Below are positions 1 through 11,463 of a stretch of 64,000 nt of DNA, piece after piece; within the stretch, counting starts at the first letter, position 1, and the number at the start of each line of letters is the position of its first letter. A program made the position numbers and the translations under genes. Under the pieces are notes generated by a model. That model saw only the letters and a program-made list of their open reading frames with translations. It did no database searches and had not been told where the DNA came from. Source of the DNA: Zygnema cylindricum (lineage: Eukaryota; Streptophyta; Zygnematophyceae; Zygnematales; Zygnemataceae); NCBI GenBank assembly GCA_037447655.1, contig JBBHKE010003558.1, positions 30,045-94,044 of the forward strand, in the 5' to 3' direction.

Positions 1-1105
1 CCTCCGAAAGCACATTTCTGCTTTCGAGGAACTTCAACCTCGGTCTTCGCCTCAAACCCCTCATCCAACAATAGATCACCGTCCTCTTCCTCGGATTCCT
101 CCTCGTGTACCTGAGTCACAAGAGCCTTTTTCTTTCCTCTTGGAGGTCCATGGATTTGCCCCTCCTTCAACTGAAGTTCTGTTAGCTTAGTGCACTCCGC
201 CATATAGTGCCATGGTTTCTTACAAAAATGACACAAACCCTTAGGAGCCCTCGGTCCAACCTCATCAATCTGATTTTTCTACCCTTCCCCTCCATAATTT
301 CCGACCGGTTTCCTAGATTCCTTGTTCCTTTTATCAGTCCCAGCTGCCAAGGCTTGCCCACTCTTTCATCCTCGTGGATCTCAATCGTGTTCTCCCGAAC
401 GAGAATCATCCCTACCATTGAATTCCATATCCACCTTGAGTCTATCAAGTCTTGCACACGGTTAACTATGTTCTCCAAGTCATCAGGTAACTTCATGAGC
501 AAGCAGTTAACCTTCATCTTTTCAGTTTCAACTTGTCCAGCACTCTCTAGCTCCATAAAAAGTGTTGCGAGCTCATTACAAAAATACAACATCTTCCCCC
601 CTTTGTATACATATTCGTCAATTTTCTGATCAGCCAACTGTTATTGCTCAATTGTACCACTTTGGTACATCTCTATGAGACCCACCCAAAGATCTGATGC
701 CCTTTCTATCTGCAAATGAGAAGATGCAAGCCCTTGAGTAAGATGGCGGAGGATGAAGTGCATTGCCGCCATATTGTTGTATTCCCAGGTATTAGTATCA
801 TTCTCTTCGTTCCTCGGAATAGGTCAAATGAATGCCGAACCGGTTGCTATCGGTGTGATCGTCTATTTCTCTTTTCCTTTGTCCACCACCTTTTTTTCCT
901 TTGTCTCCTCTTTTGGAGATGAATCCGCATCTTTGGTGAATCTGCTTCCTCCAAACCCTGGAGGGATGCCAAGACTAGATGGACGCCTCACCCGTCCACT
1001 CACTATTCCCCAAAACCTTTTTTCACACAGAGCTCAGGTCATCATATTTTCCCAGTATATAAAGCTAGTTCCATTAAAGATGGGCACCCTAGAGTGTGGG
1101 CCCAT
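1..1105 (-). pseudogene. Element A: Copia gag remnant (minus strand, cut by window start)
   Basis: Reading the minus strand from the ATG at 1103-1105 gives the family's MGPPSRVP start. The RNA-binding gag domain of Copia type (UBN2/Retrotran_gag_2) follows in 637-182, with motifs YVYKGGKM and NCLLMKLPDD, then a CCHC region in another frame and an acidic linker ending PRKQKCAFGG at the window edge. Reading-frame changes and stops occur near 1000, 640 and 290, and the usual upstream start in the LTR is mutated (ATG to ATC), so it is a dead copy. It would have formed the nucleocapsid of the retrotransposon particle. It is closely related to elements C and D. The pol half lies outside the window. 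Confidence 0.85.
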
Positions 1106-1109
1106 AACG
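1095..1109 (-). other. Element A primer-binding site (half-tRNA-iMet type)
   Basis: The minus strand reads CGTTATGGGCCCACA immediately after the LTR. This matches 13 of the 15 bases (GGTTATGGGCCCACC) complementary to the anticodon stem-loop of plant initiator tRNA-Met. Confidence 0.7.
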
Positions 1110-2152
1110 TGCAACACTGAGACCTCGATAGGTCCTAAGAGTAGGCAGCTCACACGAAGCCTCTACGATAACCCTAACCCCTTTGTGTTTCAGCAAAAAT
1201 AACTACCACCTTGGCAGAAAAAAACTCCGACCACCTTCACCATTGTGAAGGCAAGACTCCCTTGAGTCGATAGCAAAAAGAATCTCAGAATTTGCTCCCC
1301 TGAGCAGTAAGTTATGGTGGGTCAAAGTTGACCTTTTGTACAGAAGCTATCTCGAAGAGAGGGTCCTATCTACCAAAGTTTTCTAAGTCCTATCTCTCTC
1401 TAAAACTCTATCTACTGACGTACAGCATCAATCACAATACTATGTCGTACAGAAAGGTATAGGTGTCGGTGTACTTTTTGTATGGACATTGTACGACATG
1501 GCCAAAATGTCGACACATCTCATATATGGATTCGTTCGTGTAATTCCCGAAGATATCGCAATCCAATGTGGTTGTGCCACGTGTTATTCAATGTGGCGAT
1601 GACCGCTAAGCACCAAAATCCTATTCCGCGATCTCGGCTTTTTTCGCAACTGTCTGATCGAAACCGCGTTTCAATCTTAGCCGTCATAAATACTTGCGCG
1701 GTATTTATTTCACACTTGAAACAAATGCGAGATATTCATTTTGAGATGTTTCGTATCCCGCACAATACAAACTCTTTCTATGTCATAATATTCCATTAAA
1801 TGAAATAGTCTACATGTAAAAATTTATTTAGTTATCAAACCTTATACTACGTAACACTGGTGTTAGACTAATAGGATAAAAAAACCGGCTAACGACGACT
1901 TTGATGGACGGCAAGTACTAGGTTCAAATCCTTGCTTCGTCAATAACCATTTTTGTAAATCTACCAATCTACTGTTTGTTTCCCTCTGGATAGTATAGGC
2001 AGCCATGGCTCTAGCTCCCTCTCCAACTTTTAGTGACTGCGACAAGTGTGAGAGCTGAAAAGAGGAATTAGAGGCAGACTGCCTGTGCTTCTTTTCAGCA
2101 TTTTATCTTTCACAAAACCCATAAAATACTAAAAGAACCTTTAATTTCTAGA
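1110..2152 (-). repeat. Element A 5' LTR
   Basis: The LTR lies next to the primer-binding site (1095-1109), with plus-strand edges TGCAACACTG at the left and TTAATTTCTAGA at the right, where the family normally ends CTACA. It aligns along its length with the LTRs of C and D. The element sense is minus, so this is the 5' LTR. GTCAC at 2153 would be the target duplication, but the other end is outside the window. Confidence 0.8.
1862..1945 (+). other. tRNA-like module in LTR of element A (antisense to element)
   Basis: On the plus strand, GGTTCAAATCC at 1921-1931 is a perfect match to the RNA polymerase III B-box consensus GGTTCRANYCC. It is preceded by an A-box-like TTAGACTAATAGGATAA at 1863-1879. 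Comparable modules occur in the LTRs of B, C, D and E, always antisense to the element. It is not a complete tRNA, and its function is unknown. Confidence 0.5.
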
Positions 2153-2247
2153 GTCACAATGTCACAAATCCCTAGACATCTACTATGTCACAAAAATTTA
2201 GGCGACTTCAACCGTCGCTAAAAATAAAGATTTCACTGATTGTCAAG
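2153..2247. other. Short genomic spacer between elements A and D
   Basis: Ninety-five bases match no LTR here. The last five, TCAAG at 2243-2247, are the left target-site duplication of element D; the partner copy is at 54556-54560. No gene is visible. Confidence 0.75.
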
Positions 2248-2780
2248 TGTAACTCTAAGACCTCCATAGGTCCTCAGAGTAAGCAGTTCACACTAAGCTT
2301 CTAGGATAACCCTGACCCCTTTGTCTTTCAACAAGAATAATTGCCACCCTAGCGAACAAAAACTTTGACCACCTTCACCCCTGTGAAGGCATGATTCCCG
2401 TGAGTCTATAGCAAAAAGACTCTCTAAATTTGCTCTCTTGATCAGTAAGTTATGGTGGGTCAAAGTTGACAGTTTTATACAAAAGCTCTCTGGGAGAGAG
2501 GGTCCTATCTACCAAATTTTCTAAGTCCTAACTCTCTCCAAAACTCTATCTACTGAGTACGACACCAATCATATTACTGTGTCGTATAGAAAGGTACAGT
2601 TGTCGGTGTACTTACTGTACAGACATTGTACGACATGGCCAAAAAGTCGACACATGTCATATCCGGATTCGTTCACGTTATCTCCAAAGATGCCGTGATC
2701 CAATGTCATTGCGCCACGTGTCATCCTATGTGGCGATGACCTCAAAACGCTGAAATCCTCTTCCGCGATCGCGTCATCCT
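2248..2780 (-). repeat. Element D 3' LTR, distal half
   Basis: It starts TGTAACTCTAAGACC and is homologous to 53545-54080. It is interrupted at ATCCT (2776-2780) by element B and resumes after the second ATCCT at 26144-26148. The two halves together make about 1048 bp, close to the 1011-bp 5' LTR. Confidence 0.85.
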
Positions 2781-3019
2781 TGTTGATATTTGAGTATTTT
2801 CTATGTCTGTATTAGGATAGAAAAAAACAGAGGCAGTCTGCCTCTAACTCCCCTCTCTAAGCCCCCACACTTGTCGTAGTCAGTGAAGGCTAGACAAGGA
2901 GCTAAAGCCATGGCTTCCTAAGCTCAATAGAGAAGACAGGGGTGAGTTTGGTAGATTTACCAAAAGGTACTTGACGGACCCAGGAATTGATCTTGGTACC
3001 TGTTGTCCCTGAAGTCACC
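2781..3019 (+). repeat. Element B 5' LTR, part 1
   Basis: Homologous to 14235-14480 in the 3' LTR. It breaks at TCACC (3015-3019), where element C is inserted. Confidence 0.85.
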
Positions 3020-5096
3020 TTTAGAAATTGATGGTTCTTTTAGTGTTTTCTAGGTCTAAAATAAAGTGCAAAAAAGAAGCCGAGGCAGTCTGTGTTGATT
3101 TGAGGCAACTGGTGCCATTGAGGAAGATGAAGAAGCACCGATAGTTGTCACGACAATCAAATATACAAAGAGGAAACTCTCACAAAATCCCACAAAGGAC
3201 CAGCTTCACAATAAAGCCCCAAGCAAACCACACACACACTAGGTCTACATATTTGCCACAATATAGAATATACACCAAGGAAACAACATGCAAAATTTTA
3301 TAAGGTTCTGCCAAAAGATCAGAATGATCTTACAATTCAAAAACACTCAAAAACTGCTTCGCAGTTTTCATACATTGAAATCCTACTTTCCTAAAATAAT
3401 CTAAGTCCTATATAGACAAGTGAGCCTACAGCTGATTACGCTGTACCACAACTACTGTGGTCCATCGGTACACTACTTTTCATCAACAAACACACACCGT
3501 CGAATGTACATAAATGTTTTCACCAATCAGACAACCGCTAAAATGAAATTAGTACGCGGACAAAGTTCGTCCGCTGAAATGAAGGTACAATCAATATTTC
3601 TCTTCCAAAAATGACGGCGGACTTCGTCTGCCTTCTACGTATTCTTGCATCACCAAAGATGAACCTCCACGTGTAAGTTCGGTCCTCAATTGAAACAGTA
3701 CTTCTTCTTATGGAACAATCAATCTTGACTTCCTCACGAAACGACTTCCTCACGGAACGACACATGTGCCTGAAGTGCACCGAAGTTGTGTACTCCCTTT
3801 GGAGTTACATACTCAGTAAATCTTGTCCTCGTCAATTTCTCTTCACACAAACTGACTAAAGATCAGAACACCTTTCTGCGCAAACTGCTACAGGTGCTAT
3901 GACTCTGCTGTGACTGTTATGATTGCTGTGACTGCTATGACAACTATGACCTGTCAGCGCAGCTGTGATATTAGAGCAACGCTGCTGCGATGTCAAATCA
4001 CCGCAGCATAGCAGCATGCGTAGTACTCAGGTTTCCAGCTACAATGTTAGACTTAGCGCAGCATGGCAATATAGCAGCAAGAAATAAAGAGGACTCAAGG
4101 TTTCCAAAACAACAGTCTGTCTCTAACTTCTCTCTCCAACTCCCACACTTGTTGCAGTCACTGAGAAGTTGGAGAGGAAGCTAGTGCCATGGCTGCCTAT
4201 GCTATACAGAGATTTACGGGGTAGTAAAGTAGTTGATTTACTAAAAAGAAAGTTGTTGCGTACAGGATTTGATCCTAGTACCTATGGATAGGTAATGCCG
4301 CCGGTAGGTGGTAGCCTCATCCATTTAGTCTAGGATTAGTGGTAGACGATACAGGGTTTAATAAATATATAAACGCTAACAAATAGACTAATTCATTTAA
4401 TAACAACAATATACGGGATACATAGAGTCAATTATGAAAAGTACAAATTACAAGTACGAAGAATAAATAAGTACCGCGCATTTGTTTCAATAGCGAAACA
4501 AATACATCGCAAATATTTATGACGGCTATGATTGAAATCGACATTCAATCGGACGGCCAGACAGAATGCCAAGATCGCGGAAAAATATTTTGGCGGTTTA
4601 TGGTCGCCGCCAAATCGGATGACACATGGCACCACGACATTGGATTTCGACATCTCCAGGGATTACGGAAACGAATCCAGAAAAGACACGTGTCGATATT
4701 TTAGACATGTTGTACAATGTTCGTACATAAAGTACACTGGCAGCTGTACCTTTCTATACGGTACAGTAATATGATTGGTGCCGTACGTTAGTAGATAGAG
4801 TTTTAGAGAGAGATAGGACTTAGAAAATTTTGGTAGATAGGACCCTCTCTCTTAGAGAGCTCCATTACAAAATGTCAACTTTGACCCTCCATAACTTACT
4901 GCACAGGGGAGCAAATTCAGAGATTCTTTTGTCTATCAACTCAAGGGAGTCTTCCCTACACAGGGGTGAAGGTGGTAAGAGTTTTTGTTTGCTACGGTGA
5001 CAGTTATTTGTGCTGAAAGACAAAGTGGTCTGGGTTATCATAAAGGCTTCGTGTGAGCTGCCTACTCTGAGGTTCTATGGAGGTCTCATAGTTGCA
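3020..5096 (+). repeat. Element C 5' LTR (interrupted)
   Basis: It starts TTTAGAAATTGATGG (TGTAG in the 3' copy, so the tip is mutated) and ends GTTGCA next to the primer-binding site. The solo LTR 3093-4114 splits it. The gag ATG (5077) lies inside its last 20 bases. Confidence 0.85.
3093..4114. repeat. Solo LTR S1 inside element C
   Basis: A 1022-bp insertion begins TGTTGATTTGAGG and ends AAAACAACA, flanked by GTCTG at 3088-3092 and 4115-4119. It has no coding capacity. The TG/CA ends with short inverted tips and 5-bp duplication are those of an LTR left after LTR-LTR recombination. No full-length member of this family is in the window. The orientation cannot be fixed. Confidence 0.75.
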
Positions 5097-6190
5097 CGTT
5101 ATGGGCCCACCATCTCGGGTGCCCATATTCAATAGAGCTGGCTTCATATACTGGGAAAGTATGATGAGAGGAGCTCTATGTGAGAAACGATTTTGGGGAA
5201 TAGTGAGTGGACGTGTGAGGCGTCCATCCAGTCTTGGGATACCTCCAGGGTTTACAGGAGGCAAATTCACTAGAGATGTAGATCCATCTTCAACGGAGGA
5301 GACAAAAGAAGGAGAGGTGGTGGCAAAATGCAAGGAGAAGGAGACGACAACACCAATAGCAACTGGTTCGGCATTCATGTCACCTATTCCGAGGAACGAG
5401 GAGAATGATACTCATACCTAGGACTAGAACAATATGGCGGCAAAGCACTTCATCCTCCGCCATCTTACTCAAGGACTTGCATGTCCTCATTTGCAGGTAG
5501 AAAAGGCATCGGATCTTTGGATGGCTCTCATAGAGATGTATTGAAGTGGTACGATTCAGCAACAACAGTTGGCTGATCAAAAAGTTAAGGAGTGTGTATA
5601 CAAAGGGGGGAAGATGTTGGATTTTTGCAATGAGCTTGCTACACTTTTCATGGAGCTAGAGAGTGCTGGAAAAGATTTTAGTGAAAAAGAAAAGGTTAAC
5701 TGCCTACTGATGAAGTTACCTGATGAGTTCGAGAACATAGTCAACCGTGTGCAAGACTTGCCGAACTCAAGGTGGATATGGAACTCAGTGGTAGGAATGA
5801 TTCTCGTTCGGGAGAATACAATTGGGATCCGAAGGGGTCGAAAGAGTGGACAAACCTTGGAAGATGGGACGGATTGGAGGAACAAGGATTCCTGGAGACC
5901 GGTCAGAAATTACGGAGGGGGGGAGCAGAAAAATCAGACCGACGAGTTTGGACCAAGGTATCCCAAGGGTTTATGTCATTTATGTAAGAAACCAGGGCAC
6001 TATATGGCGGAGTGCACTAAGATAACCGAGCTTTGGTTAAACGAGGGGCAGACCGGTGGAACCTTGAGAGGAAAGAAAAATGCCCTTGTGACACAGGTAC
6101 ATGAGGTGGAATCCGAGGACGAGGACGGTGAGCTCGTTTTGGATGAGGAGTTGGAAGCGGCAAACGAGGTAGAAATTCCACGAAGTAGAA
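5077..6190 (+). pseudogene. Element C gag
   Basis: The ATG at 5077 starts MEVS followed by a TAG, then the family's VMGPPSRVP. The main gag domain is open at 5569-6190, with YVYKGGKM-like CVYKGGKMLDF, NCLLMKLPDEFENIVNRVQ and a CCHC knuckle CHLCKKPGHYMAEC. An acidic linker (ESEDEDGELVLDEELEA) leads to protease. Stops and a frame change around 5420-5570 break the N-terminal half, and a 1-base change near 6188 puts the protease in another frame. It encoded the particle and RNA-binding protein of a Copia retrotransposon and is non-functional now. Confidence 0.85.
5097..5111 (+). other. Element C primer-binding site (half-tRNA-iMet type)
   Basis: The site reads CGTTATGGGCCCACC directly after the LTR, one base from the perfect complement of plant initiator tRNA-Met anticodon stem-loop. 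It lies inside the gag frame and encodes part of VMGPPS. Confidence 0.75.
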
Positions 6191-7402
6191 ATGTGCTTTT
6201 AGTGGATTGAAAGGTGAAGCAGGCTGGATTGTAGATTTGGGTGCCTCCATGCACATGTGTAAGGATAAACACTTGTTTACTAAGATAAGAAAGATTCCTA
6301 CCGTAGAGATAAAGTACGGGGATGGGAGGATAGTCACTATTACTCTTGTAGGATCGGTAGATCTGAAGGTGTTAGTAGAAAGAAAGACATCCATAGTTAC
6401 ATTCTCTGATGTATTGTTTATTCTGGAGCTGAACATTAACCTCATCTCTACGTTTGTATTAGATGATAAGGGTTTTGATACTAGCACTAGGAAAGGAGTC
6501 TTTACTGCTAGTTTTGAGGAGGAAATCTATTTCACTTTTGAAAAAGGTAGCCAATGGATGTTTAGGTTGATTTTAAACAATGAAAAGAAGAAACTTTATT
6601 ATGCTGGTGTTCATGATGTAATGATGTGGCATAAGAGGCTTGGGCATGTGAATCTAGATAAGCTAAGAGAGATGAAAAAGATGGGAGTGGTTGAAGGAAT
6701 TCAGTTCGGTGAGAGTGAGAATCTAAATGATTGTCGTGGATGTGCTCAAGGTAAAGCACACAGATTACCCTTTCCCAAAACAACCACCTATAAGGGAGAA
6801 AAAATTCTAGATTTAGTACACATAGATATTTGGGGATCGGCGAAAGTGCCCTCACCGGGGGGGAAGAGATTTATGATGAATATCATTGATGATTGGTCTC
6901 GGTATTCCAGGGTGTATTTTTTGAAAAACAAGTCTGAAGCTCAAGATTAATTTAGACAATATAAAGCATGGAGCGAAAAACTCCATGAAACTCCAATCAA
7001 GAGAGTAATGAGTGACAATGGTGGAGAGTATACTTCTAACCAGTTTGAGGATTTTTTGAGGTAAGATGGAGTTCAACACCAAAAGAAGTTCCAGAAAACC
7101 CGAAACAGAATGGGGTAGCTGGACGATTAAATAAGACACTAAGTGATAGTGCTAGAAGTATGTTGTCAAATAAGAAGATAGGAAAAAGGTTTTGGGTAGA
7201 AGCAATGAACTATGCTAATGACCTCAAAAATAGAGTTCTTACCTCAGCTATAAAAGATCAAACACCTTATAAGAGATGGACCGGCCGAAAACCATACATA
7301 TCTCACTTAAAGGTTTTCGGCAGTCAAGTATTCAGTCTAGATAGAGATTGGTCTAACAGGAAGCTAGATCCTAAAGGAAAACCGGGATACTTATTAGGAT
7401 AT
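6191..7402 (+). pseudogene. Element C protease and integrase
   Basis: The protease motif reads GWIVDLGASMHMC, so the catalytic DSG has become DLG. GAG-pre-integrase and the HHCC zinc site follow (HKRLGHVNLDKL ... CRGCAQGKAHRLPF), then the integrase core with DIWGSAKVPS and SDNGGEYTS. A TAA at 6948-6950 and a second stop near 7063 interrupt it. It continues through GKRFWVEAMNYAN and is cut at 7402 (GYLLGY) by solo LTR S2, resuming at 8363 with DEDVKGYRVYD. The product would process the polyprotein and insert cDNA. It is inactive. Confidence 0.85.
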
Positions 7403-8357
7403 TGTTGATTTAAAAGTTAGTTTTGTGAGTACGAGATTAACTGTGCGTAACTCCTAAGTGAATTTAATATAGATGCTCGAATAAATTCACAGAGTGCGGG
7501 AGCTAACGTACGAATATAATTAAAGTGGCGTGAACAAGCACTAACAAATGAATGGCGGATCGCGAAACGATCCGATATGTCAAAACAAAATGTTAAAATA
7601 GGCGGAGCTGCGACGCAGTTGAGTCAACGCAGCTGCGGCTATTTTTATGATCCGTACAGACAAGCGCTGCCACCGCAGCTAGAGCAACTGCGGATAATAT
7701 GAATAGGATAGATTTCGAGTAATGATGGTTGTACGGTAGTGGTAGCTTAGTAGTTGCCTAGCGGTAGCTTGGTTTCTGACATACGAAGAGTGCGGTGTAA
7801 ATATTCTGTAAAACAGAGGTTTGTCCTTTTGACTAATTAGTTTATTAGAGTAGATACAATACGGCTGGTATGCATCCGTACATTCAGTAGTCTGAGTATA
7901 ACTTGCAGGACTTAGATTATTTTATGTATCGCAGTCAAGTTAATCAAAGTAATGGCAAACTGTTTTCTGCATCTTTGACCTGTTGGTGTGATCAGTCTGT
8001 TTGGTTCTTTCATGTGAAACATTGTGAAGTTATTCTATGATATAGAATCTATATGTGTGTGAAGTTTCATTGTTTTCCAGTATTTGTGTAAGATTCTGTG
8101 AACATTCTAAGTGGTTAGTTTGTGAAGCTGTCAGCTATTTTTGGGAAACTCTGGAGCTTATATCTTCTAGATGCCTTGGTGGATTTAGCTGTAACTTTGG
8201 GAGTTTACATTGTATAAGGTATACTGCACATTGTTGCAGTTTTAGGTGATTCTAATTATTGTGGAGTAATCTGTGTTGTCTGAAACACAGCTGTTTTTAA
8301 GGTAGTCTGTGGGTGTTTCCGAGAGTAATCCAGTGCTGAAATAGGCTATGGACAACA
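7403..8357. repeat. Solo LTR S2 inside element C pol
   Basis: A 955-bp insertion begins TGTTGATTTAAAAG and ends GACAACA, flanked by GATAT at 7398-7402 and 8358-8362. It separates GYLLGY from DEDVKG of the integrase. No coding capacity was seen; the small reading frame at 8055-8249 is not convincing. It looks like a solo LTR of a family different from S1, sharing only its first ten bases. Confidence 0.75.
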
Positions 8358-9740
8358 GATATGATGAGGATGTTAAAGGATATAGAGTTTACGATCTAAA
8401 AAAGGGAGATATAATCTTAGTAAAGCATCTATTAGTTATGGATAAAAGAAAATCTGTGGATCCTTTCAAGTATACAAAGTCAGTAAAAATCAGATTTGAG
8501 TCAAAAAATTCCGATGACTTTGAGCTTCCTAACTATCCAAGTTTTAGAGAAGATGACATTATTGCAGGTACAAATCAGACCGAAAAGGACTCGGCTGCGG
8601 AAACTCTAGTGACAACTCTACCCAAAACGCAAGACGTGGTGGAAATTGATTCGGAATCAAGGGATAGGGGAGAAGTCGAGATTGTTCGAAAGAGCCCACG
8701 AGAACCATCTATTCCGGCCAAAGATTTTGAGAGGGGAAGGAGAAGTAGCAAAAGATTGCAAGAAAAACATGTTAATAACAAGGTAACAAAACTATCTCAT
8801 TAAGATGAACCTCAAACTTATGAAGAGGCGATGACTTGTCCAGAAAGGAACCAGTGGAAGATAGCCATCAATGAGGAGATGGTCTCAATTATGGCAGCCG
8901 ATACTAGGGAGCTGGTGGACTGTCCACCAAACCGAAAACCAATCGGTTTATAACTGGGTTTTCAAATTAAAAGTGAACCCGGATAACACCATTGAGTGTT
9001 ACAAAGCCCGATTAGTGGCAAAAGGATTTACACAAAAAGAAGGAATCGACTACGAGAAAACCTTTGCCCGGTAGTTAGATTTCCCTCCGTCCGCATACTT
9101 TTCAGTCTGGCAGCAGCGGAAGACATGGAGGTGCACCAGACTGACATCAAGACAACCTTTTTTGCATGGAGAATTGGAATAAGAGATCTTCATGCAACAA
9201 CCTGAACGAGTTGTGGAGGAAAGAGAGGAGAGTAAGGTATGCCGACTGATCAAATCTCTTTATGGTTTGAAACAGGCCCCTCAACAGTGGAATAACAAGC
9301 TTGATGAGTTTCTTACCGGCCTGGGATATATCCGGATCAGCTCACATCACTCAATCTATGTTTTTGAAGATGAGGAAGGTGTTATATTTATTGCAATTTA
9401 TGTTGATGATTTGCTTGTTTTAAGTAAATCAATGGAAAAAATTAATAAACTGAAAACCGATCTTAAGCGAAGATTTGAAATGAAGGATATGGAGGAAGCA
9501 AAATATATTTTGGGAATTCAAGTAGAAAGAGACCGAGAAAGAAAGATTATAAGATTGACTCAAAAAGAAGTAATAAGGAACATGCTGGAAAAATTTCAGA
9601 TGGATAAAGCTAATAGTTGTACAACTCCAATGGAGTTAAAGAAGGGAAGTGAGGGGAGTGAGGAAAGAGGAGTCATAGTTTAGACGAGGAATTAAGTCCT
9701 GAAGAACAGAAGTTCATGCAGACTATTCCTTAAAGGCAAG
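8358..9740 (+). pseudogene. Element C integrase tail and reverse transcriptase
   Basis: DEDVKGYRVYDLKKGDIILV is followed by a variable acidic linker and the Copia RT: NWVFKLKVNPDNTIECYKARLVAKGF, a frameshift at about 9070, the DIKTTF motif, LYGLKQAPQQWN, and the catalytic YVDDLLVLSK at about 9400-9430. Stops occur at 8801 and 8951, with a frame change near 9165 and a TAG at about 9680. The enzyme copied element RNA into DNA. The YVDD site is preserved, but the frame is broken at least five times. Confidence 0.85.
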
Positions 9741-10393
9741 TAGTCTGAAGCCTAATCTATTTTATGAATTGTACCCGACCGGATTTAGCTGCAGCTGTAG
9801 GAGTGCTGGATAGAAGTTTAAATGCTCTCACTAAGAAGGATTGGGAGGCAGCTAAGAGAGTCGTTAGATATTTGATAGGAACTAGGGATCTATGGTTGCA
9901 TTTGGGTGGGAAGAATATTGACATCACAACTTGGAGTGATGCCAGATATGGTGATGCTCAGATGAGGAGATGTACTTCTGGATATGTATTATATGTGGGT
10001 GATGGGGCTTGCTGTTGGAGTAGCAAACAACAAAAGGTTATTTCTCAGTCCACCATGGAGGCTGAGTATATGGCCTCTTGCTCTGCATTAAACGAACAGA
10101 TGTGGGTAAAGTCTTTGTTTGGTGAGCTTGGTCACCTTAAGAGTGGTGTGCATAATTTTTTTTGTGATAATCAGACAGCAATCGCTATTTTTGCCAATCC
10201 TAAACATCATTTTAAAGCCAAACACATGGACATTAGACTCAAATTTGTTAGAGATAAAGTAGAAAACAAAATAATCAGTTTAGAGTACCGACCAGAAAAC
10301 GAGATGGTAGCACAAATGATGACCAAACCTGTGCCTTCCCCTAAGCTAATTTTATGCAGGGAGAAGTGTGGTCTGAAATTAAAGAGTGACTAG
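9741..10393 (+). pseudogene. Element C RNase H
   Basis: The open stretch 9764-10393 encodes MNCTRPDLAAAVGVLDRSL, WSDARYGDAQMRRCTSGYVL, the STMEAEYMA motif and the C-terminal FKAKHMDIRLKFVRDKVENK region typical of Copia RNase H, ending at a natural stop 14 bases before the 3' LTR. RNase H removes the RNA template. This is the best preserved part of C, but it is read only after upstream breaks. Confidence 0.85.
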
Positions 10394-10406
10394 AAAATAA
10401 GGGGAG
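10391..10406 (+). other. Element C polypurine tract
   Basis: TAGAAAATAAGGGGAG directly precedes the 3' LTR and should prime second-strand synthesis. The same tract (AAAATAAGGGGAG or AAAATAAAGGGAG) precedes the 3' LTRs of B, D and E. Confidence 0.75.
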
Positions 10407-11458
10407 TGTAGAAATTGATGGTTCTTTTAGTATTTTCTAGGTCTAAAATAAACTGCAGAAAAAGAAGTCGAGGCAATCTGTCTCTAACTTCTCTCTCCAA
10501 CTCCCACACTTGTTGCAGTCACTGAGAAGTTGGAGAGGAAGCTAGTGCCATGGTTGCCTATGCTATCCAAAGATTTACCGGGTAGTAAAGTAGTTGATTT
10601 ACTAAAAGGAAAGTTGTCACCTACAGGATTTGATCCTGGTACCAACGGATAGGTTATGCCGCTGGTAGGCGGTAGCCTCATCCATTTAGTCTAAGATTAG
10701 TGGTAGACGATATAGGGTTTAATAAATATATAAACGTTAACATATAGGCTAATTCATTTAACGGCAACTATATACAGAATACATAGAGTCAGTTTTGAAA
10801 AGTACGAATTATGAGTACAGAGAATAAATAAGTACCCCGCATTTGTTTAGATAGCGAAACAAATACATCACAAACATTTATGACGGCTATGATTGAAATT
10901 GACATTCATTCGGACGGTTTGAAAGAATGCCGAGATCGCGGAAGAAGATTTCGTCGGTTTATGGTCGCCGCCACATCAGATAACACGTGGCACCACAACA
11001 TTGGATTTCGGCATCTTCAGGGATTACGGAAACGAATCCTGAAAAGACATGTGTCGACATTTTATACATGTTGTACAATGTTCGTACATAAAGTACACCA
11101 ATAGCTGTACCTTTTTGTACGTTACAGTAATATGATTGGTGCCATACGTCAGTAGATAGAGGTTTAGAGAGAGATAGGACTTAGAAAAATTTGGTAGATA
11201 AGACCCTCTCTCCCAGAGAGCTTCTGTACAAAAGGTCAAATTTGACCCTCTATAACTTACTGCTCAGGGAGAGCAAATTCAGAGATTCTTTTTGCTATCG
11301 ACTCAAGGGAGTCTTGCCTTCACAAAGGTGAAGGTGGTTAGGGTTTTTTTTTGCCAAGATGGTTGTTCTTCGTGCTGAAAGACAAAGGGGCCAGGGTTAT
11401 CCTAGAGGCTTTGTGTGAGGTGCCTACTTTGAGGTCCTATGGAGGTCTCAGAGTTGCA
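10407..11458 (+). repeat. Element C 3' LTR
   Basis: It begins TGTAGAAATTGATGG and ends GAGTTGCA, followed by TCACC. A likely TATA box, AATATATAAACG, is at about 10725-10737. The tRNA-like module on the minus strand is at 10618-10700. Confidence 0.85.
10618..10700 (-). other. tRNA-like module in LTR of element C (antisense to element)
   Basis: The minus strand has a T-arm-like hairpin CCAGGATCAAATCCTG preceded by an A-box-like TAAATGGATGAGGCT. It differs by three bases in twenty from the T arm of plant initiator tRNA-Met. The 5' LTR copy is at about 4255-4335. Confidence 0.5.
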
Positions 11459-11463
11459 TCACC

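Larger units (their letters stand above)
3020..11458 (+). mobile_element. Element C: Copia LTR retrotransposon with two solo LTRs inside it
   Basis: It is flanked by TCACC at 3015-3019 and 11459-11463. The 5' LTR (3020-5096) is 1050 bp after removing a 1022-bp solo LTR and its 5-bp duplication; the 3' LTR (10407-11458) is 1052 bp. Gag-pol is complete in order (gag, protease, integrase, reverse transcriptase, RNase H) but broken by stops and frameshifts. It is in the same family as A and D but on the opposite strand. Confidence 0.9.

Noticed and set aside
1862-1945. Functional tRNA gene
   Set aside because: The B box is perfect, but there is no complete cloverleaf, the acceptor stem is poor, and the module sits in an LTR family repeatedly.
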